Assembly (NCBI GenBank): GCA_017457085.1
Contig: JAFTID010000085.1
Location: 1-49,031 of the forward strand
Direction: 5' to 3'
DNA: 49,031 bases
Source: Phascolarctobacterium sp.
GTDB taxonomy: Bacteria > Bacillota > Negativicutes > Acidaminococcales > Acidaminococcaceae
Below are positions 33,565-41,489 of this stretch, piece after piece. A model generated the notes under the pieces. The model worked only from the letters and a program-made list of their open reading frames with translations. It was not told the DNA's origin and made no database searches. How positions within the stretch are numbered: position 1 is the stretch's first letter; each line of letters opens with the position of its first letter. The translations under genes were made by a program, and so were the position numbers.

Positions 33565-33583
33565 TACTTGCTTAAATTTAAAG

Positions 33584-33616
33584 AGAGCTGTCCGCAACGG
33601 GCAGCTCTTGTCTGTT
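33584..33616 (+). terminator. Terminator of thrS
   Basis: AGAGCTGTCC (33584-33593) pairs with GGGCAGCTCT (33599-33608), followed by a T-rich stretch. Confidence 0.75.
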
Positions 33617-33666
33617 TTAGTTGACAAAGATATTGAGGCAAAATTACTAGAAATAGAATGTAGCAT

Positions 33667-33716
33667 AAAAAATAAGACCTAACTCTAAATTTTAAGAGTA
33701 AGGTCTTATTTTTTGT
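33667..33716. terminator. Bidirectional hairpin overlapping the end of the XRE gene
   Basis: AATAAGACCT-a-ACTCT (33671-33686) pairs with AGAGT-a-AGGTCTTATT (33695-33710), with T residues after it on both strands. The minus-strand XRE gene stops inside it. Confidence 0.75.
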
Positions 33717-33906
33717 TTGTTAGTCCTAAAATATAATCTGTTGTTGTGTTATGAAATTTTGCTAACGCAATCAAAATAACTGTAGGAATATCACGTTCTC
33801 CTTTTTCGTAGTTACTATAAACTCGTTGAGAGCAGTGCAAAACTTCAGCCATTTCTTTTTGTGTGAGATCTTTATCCTCACGCAAGTCACGTATTCTTTG
33901 GTACAT
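33706..33906 (-). CDS. XRE-family helix-turn-helix regulator
   Basis: The 66-aa protein is a complete single-domain Cro/CI-type HTH: IRDLREDKDLTQKEMAEVL, the recognition helix QRVYSNYEKGERD, and the closing helices to TDYILGLT. It is divergent from the gtr cassette and separated from it by an intergenic region with a perfect 8-bp-arm palindrome (33960-33976). Binding there would repress the gtr promoter. Small stand-alone XRE proteins of this kind often come from prophages. The regulatory link is inferred from position. Confidence 0.88.
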   Translation of the reverse strand: MYQRIRDLREDKDLTQKEMAEVLHCSQRVYSNYEKGERDIPTVILIALAKFHNTTTDYILGLTNKK

Positions 33907-33951
33907 AATCTTTCACCCAAATACATTATAAAAATGACAGGTTAATAGATT

Positions 33952-33980
33952 TGCAAAATAGCGCAAATTGCGCTAAACTG
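33952..33980 (+). promoter_or_regulatory. gtr promoter with palindromic operator in the spacer
   Basis: TTGCAA (33952-33957) and TAAACT (33975-33980) are 17 bp apart, and the perfect palindrome TAGCGCAA-A-TTGCGCTA (33960-33976) fills the spacer. A repressor bound there would block RNA polymerase; the divergent XRE protein is the obvious candidate. Confidence 0.6.
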
Positions 33981-33998
33981 TATTAAGGAGGCGAGGTT

Positions 33999-35477
33999 AT
34001 GTTTTATCTAAAAGAATTAAGAGAAAAGATAGACTGGAATTTTATTTTTAAACTAACGGCAATTTTCAGTGTAATTTTTTTGATTGCTATAAGTGCAATC
34101 TTACGTGCAAATTTTAATTACATAGATGATTTGGGGCGTACATTACAAGGATACAGAGGATGGGAGAATTTTAGTCGTTATATTTCAACATATTTATCAG
34201 TAGTTGTTCATGCGGGAAGAAGATTGACTGACATCTCTCCATTACCACAATTTATAGCTATTATATGTATGGCATTTTCAAGTGCAATAGTTGTTGATGT
34301 GTTTTGTGAACGTAAAAAGTTATCTATTTGGTATGTTGCATCGCTAATTCCAATGACATTATTGCCATATTTTTTAGAATGTTTGTCGTATAAGTTTGAT
34401 GCTCCGTATATGGCATTATCAGTATTAGGAAGTATAGTTCCTTTCTTGTTTTACAAATTTGGATACAAAGTATATATGGTCGTTAGCATCTTTGGACTTC
34501 TTGTTATGTGTATGACTTATCAAGTCTCTTCAGGAATTTATCCAATGATTACAATATTTTTATGTGCGAAGTATTGGAATCAAGATAAATCCATTAAAGA
34601 AATTAAAGATTTTCTTGCTCAGTCAATTTTATCTTATGTGGTAGGATTGCTACTGTTTAAAGTTGTCTTTATGAAAACAGTTAATACTTATGTAAGTAAT
34701 GATATCACTAAGACCAATAGCATATTCCAAACTATTTCTGAAAATTTATTGAGATATTTTTCTATCATAAAGAATGATGCAACAAATTCATGGACTATAT
34801 TTGTTGCTTTAATAGCAGTAGCATTTGTTGTTTCTTTTATAGTTTCTTCTATGAGGTCAAAAATGATGGCATCTATATTAGCTATCTCAGTTGTTATTTT
34901 GGGTGCAAGCATTTCGTATGGCGCATATCTTGTTTTACCTAAACCATTATTTGCTCCTCGTGGTATGTATGGGATTGGTGTTTTTATAGCGTTATTGGGA
35001 ATAAATTCCGTAGGGTTGTGGAATAAAAACATTTTAGCAAAAGCTGGAAATTTATTCTTGGCATGGTCGTTAATAGTATTTTCCTTTACTTATGGTAATG
35101 CCTTAGCCGAACAAAAGAGATATACAGATTTTAGAACCCAACTTGTTTTGAGCGATATAAGCAAGTTAAATTATCCAATATCATCTAAAAAATATGAAAT
35201 GATGCTATATGGTAATGCTGGGAAATCACCTGTTGTAAAAAATATGGAACGGAAATATAGAGTGCTGTCTAGGTTAGTGCCGTCTACTTTAGGGAGTAAT
35301 TGGTGGTGGAACGAATATTACCTATATAATTATTTTTCTTTGCCTAATGTGAAGCAAATCTTTGGTGATAAAAAGAAATTCAAGAAATTTGAAAATGCTG
35401 AAATACCTGTAGTGGTAGATACTTGGTACCATACAATAAAACGAAATGAGAAGTATATCTTAGTTAAGTTTAAATAA
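33999..35477 (+). CDS. GtrII-family glucosyltransferase (integral membrane)
   Basis: The 492-aa product is a polytopic membrane protein with about ten or more hydrophobic segments. It matches the GtrII family through its N-terminal region (FNYIDDLGRTLQGYRGW, LTDISPLPQ and a YKFDAPYMALS segment). Such enzymes move glucose from undecaprenyl-phosphate-glucose onto a surface polysaccharide outside the membrane. The ATG follows TAAGGAGG. gtrB and gtrA follow, giving a full three-part glucosylation cassette. Codon use is clearly AT-rich compared with thrS and infC, which suggests horizontal acquisition. The glycan target is unknown. Confidence 0.85.
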   Translation: MFYLKELREKIDWNFIFKLTAIFSVIFLIAISAILRANFNYIDDLGRTLQGYRGWENFSRYISTYLSVVVHAGRRLTDISPLPQFIAIICMAFSSAIVVDVFCERKKLSIWYVASLIPMTLLPYFLECLSYKFDAPYMALSVLGSIVPFLFYKFGYKVYMVVSIFGLLVMCMTYQVSSGIYPMITIFLCAKYWNQDKSIKEIKDFLAQSILSYVVGLLLFKVVFMKTVNTYVSNDITKTNSIFQTISENLLRYFSIIKNDATNSWTIFVALIAVAFVVSFIVSSMRSKMMASILAISVVILGASISYGAYLVLPKPLFAPRGMYGIGVFIALLGINSVGLWNKNILAKAGNLFLAWSLIVFSFTYGNALAEQKRYTDFRTQLVLSDISKLNYPISSKKYEMMLYGNAGKSPVVKNMERKYRVLSRLVPSTLGSNWWWNEYYLYNYFSLPNVKQIFGDKKKFKKFENAEIPVVVDTWYHTIKRNEKYILVKFK

Positions 35478-35490
35478 AGGGTGTTTATTT

Positions 35491-36426
35491 ATGAAACGTA
35501 TATCCATACTTGTACCTTGTTATAACGAGGAAGAGAGTATACCATACTTCTATAAAGAATTAAACAGAATAGAGCAACTTATGAAAGTTGATAATGGTGT
35601 TGAGTTTGAGAAAATATTTGTTAATGATGGCTCTAAAGATGGCACTTTGAATATTTTAAAGGAATTGAGTTCTTCGGATAGCACAGTAAAATATATATCT
35701 TTTTCAAGAAATTTTGGTAAAGAGGCTGCTATCTATGCTGGTTTGCAAAATGCGACTGGCGATTACGTGGTAATTATGGATGCTGATTTGCAAGACCCTC
35801 CTGCATTATTACCGGAAATGTATCATGCTATTGATTCGGAAGGGTATGATTCTGTTGCTACTCGTAGGGTTACAAGAAAGGGAGAACCACCTATACGTTC
35901 TTTCTTTGCTAGGATGTTTTATAAAATAATGAATAAGATATCTCAAACTGACCTTGTGGATGGAGCAAGAGATTATAGACTGATGAATAGGAAATTTGTC
36001 AATGCTTTGCTTCAATTAGAAGAATACAACAGATTTTCAAAAGGATTATTTGGTTGGGTTGGCTTTAAAACGAAGTGGATTGAGTTTGAAAATGTAGAAA
36101 GAATTGCAGGGGAAACAAAGTGGTCGTTTTATAAATTGCTTATCTATGCAATTGAAGGAATAGTTGCATTTTCTACAATGCCTTTAGTTATCGCTACTGT
36201 TATAGGTGTTATCTGTTGTGTTTTAGCTCTGACAGGAACTGGTTTCATTGTGCTTCGAAAGATTTTATTTGACGACCCTGTTCAGGGGTGGGCATCCACT
36301 GTAACCTTATTGTTATCCATTGGTGGAGTTCAGCTTCTTTGTGCTGGAATTTTAGGACAATATATTGCTAAAATATATTTAGAGGTAAAAAAGAGACCAA
36401 TTTATATTATCGCAGAGAAGAATTAG
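35491..36426 (+). CDS. gtrB: Polyprenyl-phosphate glucosyltransferase (GtrB-like, GT2)
   Basis: The 311-aa product has a GT-A glycosyltransferase domain (ILVPCYNEEESI at the start, DAD at 97-99 in VVIMDADLQDP) and two C-terminal membrane segments (about 222-245 and 262-285), as in GtrB and DPM1-like enzymes. It transfers glucose from UDP-glucose to undecaprenyl phosphate on the cytoplasmic side. It lies 13 bp after the GtrII-like gene and before gtrA. Confidence 0.92.
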   Translation: MKRISILVPCYNEEESIPYFYKELNRIEQLMKVDNGVEFEKIFVNDGSKDGTLNILKELSSSDSTVKYISFSRNFGKEAAIYAGLQNATGDYVVIMDADLQDPPALLPEMYHAIDSEGYDSVATRRVTRKGEPPIRSFFARMFYKIMNKISQTDLVDGARDYRLMNRKFVNALLQLEEYNRFSKGLFGWVGFKTKWIEFENVERIAGETKWSFYKLLIYAIEGIVAFSTMPLVIATVIGVICCVLALTGTGFIVLRKILFDDPVQGWASTVTLLLSIGGVQLLCAGILGQYIAKIYLEVKKRPIYIIAEKN

Positions 36427-36459
36427 TTCTTTCTCGGTACCAAAGGAGAACTTTATTTA

Positions 36460-36822
36460 ATGGGTGAGTTTTTACGGTTTGGCATAGTTGGTTTCATAAC
36501 TTTTTTAGCAGACTATGGATTGTTGTTCATTTTGACGGAATTTTTTAACATAGAATATTTGCTCTCGTCTGGTATAGCTTTTTCTTTTGCGGTAATACTC
36601 AATTATTTTTTATGCCTGGTTTTTGTTTTTAAAAATGCTAAGAACGGGAACAAACAATTTGCTTTATTTATGGTCACTAGTCTTATTGGGTTACTTCTAA
36701 ATCAATTATGTATGTGGATGTTAGTTGAGGTTGTAATCTTACACTATATGTTTGCAAAAATTATTTCAACTGGCATTGTTATGCTCTGGAATTATTTTAC
36801 AAAAAGACAAGCCTTGAAATGA
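36460..36822 (+). CDS. gtrA: GtrA-family flippase
   Basis: The 120-aa product has four membrane segments and the GtrA signature (FGIVGFITFLADYGLLFIL at the start, FAVILNYFLCLVFVF). It is believed to move undecaprenyl-phosphate-glucose across the membrane for the GtrII-type enzyme. The ATG follows AAAGGAG. The gene order here (transferase, gtrB, gtrA) is the reverse of the classical phage gtrA-gtrB-gtr cluster. Confidence 0.9.
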   Translation: MGEFLRFGIVGFITFLADYGLLFILTEFFNIEYLLSSGIAFSFAVILNYFLCLVFVFKNAKNGNKQFALFMVTSLIGLLLNQLCMWMLVEVVILHYMFAKIISTGIVMLWNYFTKRQALK

Positions 36823-36945
36823 AGCTTGTCAATTTCGAAAACTCTTTTCCAAAATAACTAACTCTTGTCGCAAATCGCAGGTCCCTCCTATGCTACAATG
36901 AAGCTGTAGCAAGATTCGCAGTAATCTTAGATAGGAGGAAAAGTT

Positions 36946-37431
36946 ATGAATCAAAAAATTTATAAAGCATTTAATGAACAAGTACAAGCTGAACTGTATT
37001 CTGCATATATGTATCTGGCAATGAGCCTTTATCTGGAAGACCAAAATTTTAAAGGCATGGCGCACTGGATGAAGCTGCAATACGAAGAAGAAAGAGAGCA
37101 CGCCTTCCGCCTTGCCAAATTCATGCAAGAACGTGGCGTGAAACCGGAACTGCTCCAAATTGATGCACCCCCTGCAGAATTTGGTACTCCGCTGGAAGTT
37201 TTCACCAAGGCTTTGAACCACGAAAAATATGTAACCAGCCGCATTCATTCTATGTATGAAGTGGCTATGGAAGAAAAAGACTACGCAGCAATGAGTCACC
37301 TGCTGTGGTTCATCGATGAACAGGTTGAAGAGGAAGACCAAACCAGAGATATCGTTGACAGATTGATTATGATAGGCGATAATATGAATGGCTTGTTCGT
37401 ACTTGACAGCCAACTTGGTGATAGAAAATAA
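36946..37431 (+). CDS. ftnA: Ferritin
   Basis: The 161-aa product is a non-haem ferritin. The ferroxidase residues are recognisable: EQVQAELYSAYMYL (first Glu), EEEREHAFRL (Glu and His), and VEEEDQTRDI (later Glu and Gln). It stores iron in a 24-subunit shell. The ATG follows a strong ATAGGAGGAA site. It has codon use like the core genome, unlike the gtr genes before it, so it is probably native. It lies between the gtr insert and infC. Confidence 0.96.
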   Translation: MNQKIYKAFNEQVQAELYSAYMYLAMSLYLEDQNFKGMAHWMKLQYEEEREHAFRLAKFMQERGVKPELLQIDAPPAEFGTPLEVFTKALNHEKYVTSRIHSMYEVAMEEKDYAAMSHLLWFIDEQVEEEDQTRDIVDRLIMIGDNMNGLFVLDSQLGDRK

Positions 37432-37434
37432 TAG

Positions 37435-37463
37435 TTGACACAAACTGAACATTGTGGTATCAT
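37435..37463 (+). promoter_or_regulatory. Promoter of infC-rpmI-rplT
   Basis: Perfect TTGACA (37435-37440) and TATCAT (37458-37463) with a 17-bp spacer. Confidence 0.85.
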
Positions 37464-37469
37464 AGACCA

Positions 37470-37609
37470 GTAACAAAGCAGAAGCCACTCGCTTCTCACC
37501 TTGCGGTCATTACTCGACAGGGTTGGATATGATATTTTCGCGGGTGGATTTTAATCTGCCCGCTTTTTATTTTAGTTAGCGTTCCTAAAGGACGTGGAGG
37601 TGAATTGTC
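37470..37609 (+). promoter_or_regulatory. infC operon leader with attenuator (L20-leader type)
   Basis: The leader of about 140 nt contains AGAAGCCACTCGCTTCT, a hairpin common to infC leaders, and a terminator-like stem (GCGGG at 37540-37544 with CCCGC at 37559-37563) followed by a long T-run. In Firmicutes such leaders are bound by ribosomal protein L20, causing premature termination when L20 is in excess. The exact class needs a covariance search. Confidence 0.7.
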
Positions 37610-38140
37610 ATAGGAAAAGAAGACTTGCGTATCAATGAAGAGATTCGTGCACGCGAAGTACGTGTTATTGTAGATGGCGTTGATGGAAAGGCAGAACAGC
37701 TTGGCGTTATGTCCAGTCGTGATGCTCTTAAACTTGCAAATGAACGTCATTTGGATTTAGTAGAAATTGCTCCTACTGCGAAACCGCCTGTGTGCAAAAT
37801 TATGGATTACGGCAAGTATCGTTACGAGCAACAAAAACGTGAAAAAGAAGCCCGTAAGAAACAAAAAACCTTTGATATTAAAGAAGTTAAGCTTCGTCCT
37901 GGTATCGAAGAACATGACTTCAATGTTAAGTTCAAAAATGCGGTTCGTTTCTTAGAAGATGGCGACAAAGTAAAAGTTACCATTATGTTCCGCGGTCGTG
38001 AACTTTCTCACCCTGAACTTGGTGAAGTGCTGCTGAATAAAATGGCTGAGCAGCTTAAAGACATGGCTATCGTTGAAAGAGTGCCAAAATTAGAAGGCAA
38101 AAACATGATTATGATTGTTGCGCCGAAACCCAGCAAATAG
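37610..38140 (+). CDS. infC: Translation initiation factor IF-3
   Basis: The 176-aa product prevents subunit joining and checks the start codon. Its N-terminal [14 protein letters not shown], the linker rich in Lys and Arg ([27 protein letters not shown]) and the C-terminal domain are typical. The start appears to be ATA at 37610, 9 nt after GGAGG; ATT at 37604 is too close to it, and the first ordinary start, TTG at 37625, is further away. A rare start codon is known in infC and lets IF3 limit its own translation. It heads the infC-rpmI-rplT operon. Confidence 0.92.
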   Translation: MGKEDLRINEEIRAREVRVIVDGVDGKAEQLGVMSSRDALKLANERHLDLVEIAPTAKPPVCKIMDYGKYRYEQQKREKEARKKQKTFDIKEVKLRPGIEEHDFNVKFKNAVRFLEDGDKVKVTIMFRGRELSHPELGEVLLNKMAEQLKDMAIVERVPKLEGKNMIMIVAPKPSK

Positions 38141-38154
38141 AGGAGGACATTACA

Positions 38155-38352
38155 ATGCCGAAAATGAAAACTCGCAGATCTGCTGCGAAACGCTTCAAAA
38201 AAACTGCTTCTGGTGAATTCAAACATTTTAAAAACTTCAAGAGCCACATTCTCGAACATAAATCTCCTGCACGTAAGAGAAATCTGCGCAAAGCTGCTTT
38301 AGTACATAAAGCTGACCATGAACACGTAGCAAAAATGCTGCCCTACGCATAA
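38155..38352 (+). CDS. rpmI: 50S ribosomal protein L35
   Basis: The 65-aa basic protein begins [14 protein letters not shown] and has the L35 pattern throughout. It follows infC after 14 bp with GAGGAGG upstream of the ATG. Confidence 0.97.
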   Translation: MPKMKTRRSAAKRFKKTASGEFKHFKNFKSHILEHKSPARKRNLRKAALVHKADHEHVAKMLPYA

Positions 38353-38379
38353 GCAAGAGATTAAAGGAGGATACTAACA

Positions 38380-38733
38380 ATGGCAAGAATTAAAGTTGGC
38401 GTTACCGCACATCGCCGTCATAAACACATTCTGAAATTAGCTAAAGGCTATCGTGGTGCTAAATCCAAACAATTCAAAAAAGCTAACGAAACCGTTATGA
38501 AAGCATTGTCCTATGCACGTCGTGACCGTCGCGTTAAAAAACGTGAATTCCGTCGTCTGTGGATCGCTCGTATCAACGCTGCAACCCGTGCTAACGGCAT
38601 GAGCTACAGCCGTTTCATCAATGGTTTGGCTAAAGCAGGTATCGAAATGAACCGCAAAGTTTTGGCTGACATGGCTATCTATGATGCAGCAGCATTCTCC
38701 AAATTAGTTGAAGCTGCTAAAGCTGCTCTCTAA
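38380..38733 (+). CDS. rplT: 50S ribosomal protein L20
   Basis: The 117-aa basic protein matches L20 ([30 protein letters not shown]). L20 is needed early in large-subunit assembly and represses its own operon through the leader upstream of infC. AAAGGAGG precedes the ATG. Confidence 0.98.
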   Translation: MARIKVGVTAHRRHKHILKLAKGYRGAKSKQFKKANETVMKALSYARRDRRVKKREFRRLWIARINAATRANGMSYSRFINGLAKAGIEMNRKVLADMAIYDAAAFSKLVEAAKAAL

Positions 38734-38743
38734 TTTTTGAATT

Positions 38744-38776
38744 AAAAGCTACTCTCGTTAGAGGGTAGCTTTTTTG
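38744..38776 (+). terminator. Terminator of infC-rpmI-rplT
   Basis: AAAAGCTACTCTC (38744-38756) pairs with GAGGGTAGCTTTT around GTTA, with a T-run. Confidence 0.93.
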
Positions 38777-38784
38777 TTTCTTAA

Positions 38785-38819
38785 ATTGCTTTGCATCTTC
38801 CAGTACTTCTAACGCTTTT
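38785..38819. repeat. Decayed half-copy of the palindromic element
   Basis: Aligned with 23585-23619, 27 of 35 bases agree, including a shared ACTTCTAACG block, and seven of the eight differences are transitions. It sits directly after the rplT terminator. Only the right half of the 23501-23618 element is present. Confidence 0.5.
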
Positions 38820-38863
38820 TTCCTATCTGTAAATATATTTTTATTTCAAAATCATACGAAAAG

Positions 38864-38872
38864 TGTTATAAT
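38864..38872 (+). promoter_or_regulatory. Extended -10 promoter for trmK
   Basis: TG-T-TATAAT with no clear -35, 36 bp before the start codon at 38909. Confidence 0.55.
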
Positions 38873-38908
38873 AAACTGTTAAAATTTGCGTTAATTTATG
38901 GAGGCACT

Positions 38909-39607
38909 ATGAACATTGGAGATAGATTAGAAGCGATTGGCAAGTTGGTTCCTACTGGCTGCGTATTAGCTGATATTGGTACTGACCACGCTTATTTGCC
39001 CGTGTGGCTTTTGGAGCAGGGAAAGATTGCTTCTGCCATTGCAGGTGATATTGCAGAAGGTCCCTGTCTTGCTGCTAAAAATACTGTGTCCATGCATGGT
39101 ATGAAGGGCAAGGTTGAAGTTCGCTTGGGCAGTGGCTTAAAGGTACTGCAAGCTGGCGAAGCTGAATGTATTGCCATTGCCGGAATGGGAGCCTCTACTA
39201 TGATAGAAATTTTGTCCGAGGATATGCCTTTGGCTGTAGAAGCAAAGCGTTTGGTGCTGCAACCAATGGCAGGCGCTGCTTCCTTACGTAAATGGCTCAC
39301 CCAAAATGGTTGGTGCATCGTAGCAGAAGATTTAGTTGCAGATGGTCGCCACCTGTACGAAATCATTGCTGCTGAACGTGGCGTGAGCGCAAGCTTTTCC
39401 GAAGCAGAGTTTGAAATTGGACCGAAGCTTCTGGAAACTAAACACTCTTTGTTAAAAGCTCAATTTGCTCGTCAAATTGGTGGATATAAAAAGCTTTTGA
39501 CCAATATGGGCAAAAGCGAGCAGGCAAGAGCTAGTGAAAAGTATCTTGCTTGGGAAAATTTAGTACAGGAATTGGAGGCGTTGGCAGATGCTTGCAACTG
39601 TAAATGA
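38909..39607 (+). CDS. trmK: tRNA (adenine-22 N1)-methyltransferase
   Basis: The 232-aa product matches TrmK, which makes m1A22 in tRNA. The N-terminal Rossmann part has CVLADIGTDHAYLPVWL (SAM loop) and AIAGMGASTMIEIL; the C-terminal part is helical, as in the family. It overlaps the next gene by 20 bp; this trmK-nif3 pairing is widespread in Firmicutes. Confidence 0.94.
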   Translation: MNIGDRLEAIGKLVPTGCVLADIGTDHAYLPVWLLEQGKIASAIAGDIAEGPCLAAKNTVSMHGMKGKVEVRLGSGLKVLQAGEAECIAIAGMGASTMIEILSEDMPLAVEAKRLVLQPMAGAASLRKWLTQNGWCIVAEDLVADGRHLYEIIAAERGVSASFSEAEFEIGPKLLETKHSLLKAQFARQIGGYKKLLTNMGKSEQARASEKYLAWENLVQELEALADACNCK

Positions 39608-40367
39608 TTTGGTAGAATTGCTGGAAGAACTAATGCCTTCTAATTTGGCAGAGGACTGGGACAATGTAGGCTTAATGCTTGGTCGCAAGGGCAAGACCGT
39701 GAAAAAAATCTTGCTGGCTTTGGACTTGACCAAGGAAGTTGTGGAGCAAGCCATTGCTCAAAAGGCAGACCTTATTGTAACACATCACCCTGCAATTTTC
39801 AAAAAGCTGAAACGTGTTGTAGATAACGATTGGCAACAGGATTTGCTGCTTACTTTAGCAGAACATGGTATTGCAGTTTACAGCGCCCATACCAATTTAG
39901 ACTGCGTAAGTACTGGGGTTAACGATGTACTGGCAAAGCTTTTGAAGCTGGAAGATGCTGACGTTTTAGACGAAGGTAACGGCTTAGGACGCATTGGTAC
40001 TGTAGAAGAAATGTCCTTGACTGACTACGCACAGCTGGTGAAAACTGCTTTGAAAGCAGATTACGTAGTTGTTGGCGATGCTGGCAAGACCGTTCGTAAA
40101 GTTGCAGTGTGTGGTGGTGCAGGTAGTGATTTGATTGACCTTGCCCTTGCTAAAAGTGCAGATACTTTAGTAACAGGTGACGTGAAATACCACAGTGCTC
40201 AACAAGCAGTGTTCAGCGGTCTGAACATTATTGATGCAGGTCATCAGCCTACGGAACTGCCTGTGCTGGACAAGCTTGCAGATAGATTGTCCTTACGTTT
40301 AGTAGAACGTGAAATAGATGTAGTTGTGAACGTAGCAAGGGAAACTTTATTGTTACGTCACGTGTAG
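39588..40367 (+). CDS. Nif3-like dinuclear metal centre protein
   Basis: The 259-aa product is a Nif3/YqfO-family protein. Metal-binding segments are DLIVTHHPAIF (two histidines), SAHTNLDC and the C-terminal DAGHQPTEL; EDWDNVGLMLG at the start is also diagnostic. Length fits the short form without the inserted PII-like domain. The ATG at 39588 lies 9 nt after GGAGG inside the end of trmK. The function is not established, although GTP cyclohydrolase-like annotations occur. Confidence 0.92.
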   Translation: MLATVNDLVELLEELMPSNLAEDWDNVGLMLGRKGKTVKKILLALDLTKEVVEQAIAQKADLIVTHHPAIFKKLKRVVDNDWQQDLLLTLAEHGIAVYSAHTNLDCVSTGVNDVLAKLLKLEDADVLDEGNGLGRIGTVEEMSLTDYAQLVKTALKADYVVVGDAGKTVRKVAVCGGAGSDLIDLALAKSADTLVTGDVKYHSAQQAVFSGLNIIDAGHQPTELPVLDKLADRLSLRLVEREIDVVVNVARETLLLRHV

Positions 40368-40384
40368 AATAAGCAGGTGAAAAT

Positions 40385-41308
40385 ATGATTAAGGATTTTA
40401 AAGCAGGTGTCAAAGTTATTCAGCCTGCCTTGGTAAGAGTGCAAAAGATTGGCAATTCTTCCAACGGCGGCGTGTTTGCACGTGGCTTACTGGAAGATAA
40501 CAGCGGCAGAGTTCCCTTTATCTGCTTTGAAGCAGGCTTAGTTGATAAGCTGCGCCAGCTGGAAGGTGCAGAAGCCTTCATGGTAAGCGGTGCAGTGGAC
40601 ATCAATAAATTTTCCAATGATATGGCGTTGCAGGTAGTGGTACAAAAATTTGATAACCTTTTACCTGAAGACGACATTACCAATTTGTTACCGAAAGGTA
40701 ATTTCAATGAGAAAGAATACATTACCCGCTTGCAAAATTTAATTAAGACTGTGCGCAATCCTGGCTTGCGTGCTCTCTTGGAAACTATTTTCAGCGGTGC
40801 GATTTACGATAAATTCATTATGAATCCTGCAGGTATGCGCATGCATCACGCTTATATTGGCGGTTTGCTGCAGCATTCCGTAGATGTTGCCGGTATTGCC
40901 ATTGTCTTGGCGGAACAAATTGGCAACGTAGATAAAGACTTGGTTGTGACTGGTGCCCTTTTGCATGACGTAGGCAAGCTCCGTGAGATTTCTTCTCAAA
41001 TTGGCTTCCCTTATACTAACGAGGGGCGTTTGCTGGGTCATATTGCCATGTCTGTAATGATGGTGCAGGACGCTGCTGCTAAACTGAAGCTGCCAGCAGC
41101 TCGCTTGGAACAATTACAGCACATTCTTTTGTCCCATCATGGCGACAATGAAAAGGGTTCTCCCGTTGCATGTGCTACAAAAGAGGCTTTCATCGTACAT
41201 TATGCTGATGAAATTGATGCCATCATGAACCAGTTCGAGACCTATGATGATAAGAGTCCCTGGGAATTTAATAAAATGATGCAACGATATTTATTGCACG
41301 AAAAATAA
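40385..41308 (+). CDS. YhaM-family 3'-5' exonuclease (OB-fold plus HD domain)
   Basis: The 307-aa product has an N-terminal OB-fold (about 10-90) and an HD hydrolase domain with MHHAYIGGLLQHS (153-165) and LLHDVGKL (His194-Asp195), the order found in YhaM exoribonucleases. YhaM degrades RNA and DNA from the 3' end with metal ions. It lies 17 bp after the Nif3-like gene in the same operon. Confidence 0.88.
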   Translation: MIKDFKAGVKVIQPALVRVQKIGNSSNGGVFARGLLEDNSGRVPFICFEAGLVDKLRQLEGAEAFMVSGAVDINKFSNDMALQVVVQKFDNLLPEDDITNLLPKGNFNEKEYITRLQNLIKTVRNPGLRALLETIFSGAIYDKFIMNPAGMRMHHAYIGGLLQHSVDVAGIAIVLAEQIGNVDKDLVVTGALLHDVGKLREISSQIGFPYTNEGRLLGHIAMSVMMVQDAAAKLKLPAARLEQLQHILLSHHGDNEKGSPVACATKEAFIVHYADEIDAIMNQFETYDDKSPWEFNKMMQRYLLHEK

Positions 41309-41397
41309 TAAAGTTGCAATGGTTTGACAAAAGATTGTAAAGTATTTTACAGTTACTTTGCCAAAGAAACTGTTTTGCCAGAAGTTTGTGGACTAGT

Positions 41398-41457
41398 TGG
41401 TATAATTATGTAAATCTTTTGTGAACGTCGTGCATAAAGTTTTCCTTATGCTATAAT
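41398..41457 (+). promoter_or_regulatory. Two extended -10 promoters for the two-component operon
   Basis: TG-G-TATAAT (41398-41406) and TG-C-TATAAT (41449-41457) lie in tandem upstream of the response regulator; -35 elements are weak, which is often seen in activator-dependent promoters. Autoregulation is possible. Confidence 0.5.
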
Positions 41458-41489
41458 AGCGTTAGAAATTAAATATCAGGGGTGATATT

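Noticed and set aside
36806..36830. Terminator at the end of gtrA
   Set aside because: GACAAGC/GCTTGTC can pair but the stem is 7 bp with an 11-nt loop, lies partly inside the gene and has no T-tract.
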